A model generated the notes under the pieces. It was given only the letters and a program-made list of their open reading frames with translations. It made no database searches and was not told the origin of the DNA. A DNA stretch of 8,114 bases, taken from Thermoplasmata archaeon (GTDB lineage Archaea; Thermoplasmatota; Thermoplasmata; Halarchaeoplasmatales; Halarchaeoplasmataceae). Shown one piece after another: positions 5,015 through 8,114 of the stretch (its first letter is position 1; the number at the start of each line of letters is the position of its first letter). The position numbers and the translations under genes are program-made. The stretch lies in NCBI GenBank assembly GCA_019594305.1, contig JAFDTZ010000103.1, positions 1-8,114 on the forward strand. Direction: 5' to 3'.

Positions 5015-7279
5015 ATGCCTTATCTTAAGCTAATAGGTGGTAATTTGAAGGAAGATGAAGAAATGATATGTCCCGTCTGCGATTCGGAAATATCAGAGGA
5101 ATCAGAAAAATGCCCTGTTTGCGGTATTGAGATAGAACTCTTCCGCGTGGATAAAGAAGGGAATATCAGTGTGGATGATGAAGTTATTCCGGATGAAGTG
5201 GTAGTCTTTGAATGCCCTCTATGTAATAACAATGTAGCCGAAGATGCCAAAAGGTGTCCTAAGTGCGGAGCTGTTTTTGAGGAAGACGAGGAAAAAGAAG
5301 AAGAGGAGTTTAACGATAAAATAGTTGAAGCCAGAAAAATATTTTCCCAGGTTAGGGACACGGATCTGGGTATACCCTATCTAAAAACACTGTTAAAGGA
5401 GGCGGCATCCGCAGTTAAAAGCGGGAATTATGCGGAGGGTGTTAGAAAAGCGGATGAATGCATAACTTCTTCAATGAAGGTTTTGGATGTATACGAGATA
5501 ATAGATTATGCAAAACAGCAGATAATAGAGATAAAGGAATTGGGGGGGGATCATACACCACATCTTAACAATTTGCAGGAAGTAAAAGAGATGATAGATG
5601 CAGGTGATTATGACGAAGCCATGAACTCATTTGAAAAAATAAACGAGGAAATCGAAGAAGCACTGGCTGAAGCAAAAGTAAGGTCCGCTGAAGCCGTTAA
5701 ACTGGCTCAAGAGCTCGAATCAGAATTTGAAAATAAGTTTGAAGAGGCAAAGAAGGCACTCTTTGATATTAGGGAAATAGACATCGACATAAGCACGTCT
5801 AAGGCTTTGATGAAGGGTGCTAGAGACGCTAAACAAGAAGGAGACATACAAACGGCCGTAGAGTGTCTCGACGACCTCATAGAGATGTGTCATTATATAT
5901 TGATCGTATCTGATCTTATAGAGGAAGGTAAAGATAAGATAAAGGAATTGAAGGAGAGAGACCTTGAATTCAAATCACACATCAATACTTTAAAGAAAGG
6001 TAAAACAATGGCTGAGGAAGGCGAGTACATAGAATCGGTGGAACTCCTCAACTCTGCCTTAGGGGATATGGAAAAAACCCTATCGATGGGACCGAAAACG
6101 GATGGTGTGGATAAGGATGAAGTGTATGAAGATTTGATGGACATAGCCATGGACCTACTGATGAAGGTTAGAAAAACCCACATCGCCTTTGATGATATGG
6201 AAAATTTAATGGGTAAATCATCGGAACTTGAAAAAGACGGTAAGGTCGATAATGCGATAAATATGTTAGAACGCATGATACATAAATCCGAGAAATTGTT
6301 GTTGATACGTGAAAAAATAGACCTCGGTAAAGTAAAGATAAAAGAGTTGAAAAAATACGGTAAGGCCGATCGTAAATACCTAGAGGCTTTAAAAGAAGGC
6401 AAAATGATGGCCGACGACGGAGACTACGATCAAGCTATCGAAATTATCGATAAAACCATCAGAGAGATGGACTCTGTCTTGAGTGAGACCCATGTAGAAG
6501 TAGCCGTTGAAAAAGAGAAAAAACCCTCCATCTCTGATATTGAGGTGATGGTATCGGAATTAAAGGCCCTTTTGATCACCGCTAAAAAACACGGGATAAA
6601 AATAGAGGGCGGTCGTGAGATTATCTCCGAGGCTTTGGACAGCGTTACCGAGAAGGATTTTGAAAATACATTGGCATTACTTGATAAGGGAAAGGATAAG
6701 ATAACCGATTACCTTAAGGATGTTATCGATGAAAGGATGGTTTCATTAGAGATATCCATGGATGAGATCGGTAAGGATGATATCAAGGCCGTAGAACGTT
6801 ATATACGAGAGACCAAAAAATCCTTAGAAAATGAAGATTACTCTCAAGCCCTTGAATATCTTTCCAATGCGAATTCTCTCAAAGAGGTATCCGATGAGCC
6901 CATGGGCGAGGCGGAATCACATGTCGCATATGTGGGTAAACTTATTTTCGATGCCGAGATGCTTGGTATAGACTCCACCGATGCAAACGAGTTACTGGAT
7001 AAGGCAAAACTCGAGATAGATGTGGGAGATTGGGAAAGTGCAGAGGAATTCGCCAATGATGCCGGCGATAAGATATTTGAAAACGTACCGGATCGCTTAA
7101 GGCTGATGGTGACCGAAGCTCAGACGGATCTCAAAAAAGCTAAGATATTCGGTATTAACGTTTCCGAGGAAATAGCCATATTGAAAAGCGCTAATATGGC
7201 AAAGGACGAAGGTGACATGGAAAGATGCATAGTTCTTATGAAAAGGTTCAAGGAAAAGATGGGATCCTTGGATAAGTGA
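5015..7279 (+). CDS. Double zinc-ribbon protein with ten helical-hairpin (TPR-like) repeats
   Basis: The protein has 754 residues and no signal peptide or membrane span, so it is probably cytoplasmic. Two zinc ribbons open it: C19/C22-C33/C36 and C67/C70-C81/C84, both CX2C-X10-CX2C, the double zinc-ribbon arrangement. An acidic stretch (89-98) follows. The rest is charged alpha-helix with ten hairpins centred on a Gly-Asp-Tyr-like turn, starting at residues 137, 197, 276, 336, 409, 469, 547, 607, 671 and 733. The 'A...GDY..A' pattern is TPR-like. Hairpins come in pairs exactly 60 residues apart (first four pairs), with 64-79 residues between pairs. I infer a scaffold for protein-protein contacts; I do not recognise a named family. 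The start could instead be the ATG at 5063, which gives MICPVC, puts the ribbon at the very N-terminus and has AAGGAAG eight bases ahead. Confidence 0.82.
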   Translation: MPYLKLIGGNLKEDEEMICPVCDSEISEESEKCPVCGIEIELFRVDKEGNISVDDEVIPDEVVVFECPLCNNNVAEDAKRCPKCGAVFEEDEEKEEEEFNDKIVEARKIFSQVRDTDLGIPYLKTLLKEAASAVKSGNYAEGVRKADECITSSMKVLDVYEIIDYAKQQIIEIKELGGDHTPHLNNLQEVKEMIDAGDYDEAMNSFEKINEEIEEALAEAKVRSAEAVKLAQELESEFENKFEEAKKALFDIREIDIDISTSKALMKGARDAKQEGDIQTAVECLDDLIEMCHYILIVSDLIEEGKDKIKELKERDLEFKSHINTLKKGKTMAEEGEYIESVELLNSALGDMEKTLSMGPKTDGVDKDEVYEDLMDIAMDLLMKVRKTHIAFDDMENLMGKSSELEKDGKVDNAINMLERMIHKSEKLLLIREKIDLGKVKIKELKKYGKADRKYLEALKEGKMMADDGDYDQAIEIIDKTIREMDSVLSETHVEVAVEKEKKPSISDIEVMVSELKALLITAKKHGIKIEGGREIISEALDSVTEKDFENTLALLDKGKDKITDYLKDVIDERMVSLEISMDEIGKDDIKAVERYIRETKKSLENEDYSQALEYLSNANSLKEVSDEPMGEAESHVAYVGKLIFDAEMLGIDSTDANELLDKAKLEIDVGDWESAEEFANDAGDKIFENVPDRLRLMVTEAQTDLKKAKIFGINVSEEIAILKSANMAKDEGDMERCIVLMKRFKEKMGSLDK
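5330..7260 (+). repeat. Tandem coding repeat: ten helical-hairpin units in five pairs
   Basis: The coding sequence for residues about 105-749 is a chain of diverged hairpin units. The segments at residues 162-218, 301-357 and 434-490 are clearly homologous: each has a 'K.KIKELK'-like helix, then LK.GK.MA, then G(D/E)Y. They repeat every 133-139 residues, so the pair rather than the single hairpin looks like the duplicated unit. The DNA is too diverged to form exact repeats. Confidence 0.65.
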
Positions 7280-7302
7280 TTTCAGTATTATCGTGCTCCC
7301 GA

Positions 7303-7312
7303 AGGTTTTATC
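7303..7312 (+). promoter_or_regulatory. TATA-like box of the isomerase gene
   Basis: AGGTTTTATC lies in the 48-base gap after the repeat protein gene. Its centre near 7308 is 29 bases before the ATG at 7337 but only 20 before the ATG at 7328. This favours 7337 as the start and argues for independent transcription. Confidence 0.45.
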
Positions 7313-7336
7313 ATCTAATATCACAATATGTACTTT

Positions 7337-8114
7337 ATGGAAGAAGAATTGCATTCACTTTCACCTAATGAGATAGCCGAAAGAATATCGTCAATGGAAA
7401 TACGGGGGGCGGCATTCATAGCCAGGGCCGCAGCCGTCGCAATTAAAAACGCAGCGAAATCCTTCCATGGGACAGACATAAAAGAGTTCAGATCGTACAT
7501 TTCCGAGACCGCCGATACAATACGCTCCACCCGTCCGTCGGCCGTTTCACTACCGAATGCGATACGTTACGTTCTGGGTTCCGAGGTACACGATACTGTG
7601 GACGAAATGAAGGATCACATCGTTGAAAAGAGTCGTCGATTCGTGGAGAATTCACACCTTGCTTCGAAAAAGATAGCGGAGTACGGTGGTAAAAGGCTCA
7701 AGGACGGAGATGTGCTACTCACCCACTGCAACAGCTCCCTGGCCATAGGGGCCATGAAATATGCATGGAACCGGGGGAAGAAGATAAGCGTTTTTGCCAC
7801 GGAATCGCGCCCGAAAAAACAGGGTTACATAACGGTACGTGAGCTTGCGGAACACGGCATACCCGTGAGCTTGATAGTCGATTCGGCGGTCAGGTATTTT
7901 ATCAACCATGTCGACCACGTTTACATAGGGGCGGATAGTATAGCCTCCAACGGTGCGGTGATCAATAAGATCGGAACGTCCCAGGTTGCCCTATGTGCCC
8001 ATGAATCTCGTGTGCCCGTCACCGTCTGCGCCGAGACCTACAAATTCTCCAGGGAAACGACCTTCGGTGACCTAATAAAGATAGAGGAACGGGAGCCGTC
8101 GGAGATAGTCGCGC
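7337..8114 (+). CDS. Ribose-1,5-bisphosphate isomerase, 3' end beyond the window
   Basis: This enzyme converts ribose 1,5-bisphosphate to ribulose 1,5-bisphosphate in the archaeal nucleoside-monophosphate pathway, between AMP phosphorylase and form III RuBisCO. It belongs to the eIF2B-alpha/MTNA superfamily. Counting from the ATG at 7337, the 259 visible residues contain MEIRGAAFIARAAA (20-33), TRPSAVSLPNAIRYV (65-79), GDVLLTHCNS (124-133), ATESRPKKQG (154-163), VDSAVRYF (181-188), GADSIASNGAVINKIGT (198-214) and AETYKF (232-237). Cys131 in THCNS and Asp200 in GADS align with the catalytic pair (Cys133/Asp202) described for the Thermococcus enzyme. The REPSEI stretch matches the archaeal isomerase over plain eIF2B subunits. 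The frame is open to the right edge, so roughly the last fifth is missing. An upstream in-frame ATG at 7328 adds three residues; promoter spacing favours 7337. Confidence 0.92.
   Translation, partial: MEEELHSLSPNEIAERISSMEIRGAAFIARAAAVAIKNAAKSFHGTDIKEFRSYISETADTIRSTRPSAVSLPNAIRYVLGSEVHDTVDEMKDHIVEKSRRFVENSHLASKKIAEYGGKRLKDGDVLLTHCNSSLAIGAMKYAWNRGKKISVFATESRPKKQGYITVRELAEHGIPVSLIVDSAVRYFINHVDHVYIGADSIASNGAVINKIGTSQVALCAHESRVPVTVCAETYKFSRETTFGDLIKIEEREPSEIVA

Noticed and set aside
5893..6402. A 169-residue minus-strand frame inside the repeat protein gene
   Set aside because: Serine/phenylalanine-rich composition is the usual antisense image of a Glu/Lys-rich helical protein; no motif or promoter.
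7328..7336. ATG at 7328 as the isomerase start
   Set aside because: It is only about 20 bases from the TATA-like box centre, so the transcript would likely begin at or after it; the in-frame ATG at 7337 fits better, though the choice is not proven.

Overview
The window looks like a chromosomal piece of an archaeon. It carries aIF1A, a Trm112-like zinc protein, an archaeal-type ThiC, the rRNA aminocarboxypropyltransferase Tsr3 and the archaeal ribose-1,5-bisphosphate isomerase. TATA-like boxes sit about 27-34 bases ahead of most starts, which suggests leaderless or near-leaderless transcription. A thermoplasmatal/euryarchaeal lineage is my best guess, but the sequence alone does not fix it. 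No mobile element, CRISPR array, tRNA or rRNA was seen. The stretch reads as stable core genome with a few lineage-specific proteins.

Layout. Positions 1-876 (minus) hold the N-terminal part of a secreted DNRLRE-domain protein that runs off the left edge; it is open to the edge with no stop. A divergent AT-rich gap (877-1057) separates it from three small plus-strand genes, each with its own TATA-like box: an HPP-family membrane protein (1058-1531), aIF1A with a TTG start (1584-1904), and a 53-residue Trm112-like protein (1958-2119). Next comes a minus-strand block. At 2147-3100 lies a helix-hairpin-helix protein with six tandem Cys4 'FCS' fingers. Upstream of it, thiC (3658-4926) and tsr3 (3157-3651) form a tight two-gene unit. 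A divergent 88-base gap leads to a 754-residue plus-strand protein (5015-7279) with two zinc ribbons and ten helical-hairpin repeats. The window ends inside the ribose-1,5-bisphosphate isomerase gene (7337-8114, continuing).

How the genes fit together. aIF1A, Trm112 and Tsr3 all serve translation or the modification of its machinery. ThiC makes the thiamine pyrimidine. The isomerase belongs to the archaeal nucleoside-monophosphate salvage route that feeds form III RuBisCO. The two proteins with no assignable function, the HhH/FCS-finger array and the zinc-ribbon/hairpin-repeat protein, are the most interesting items. Both are modular and zinc-binding, and both show clear internal duplication.
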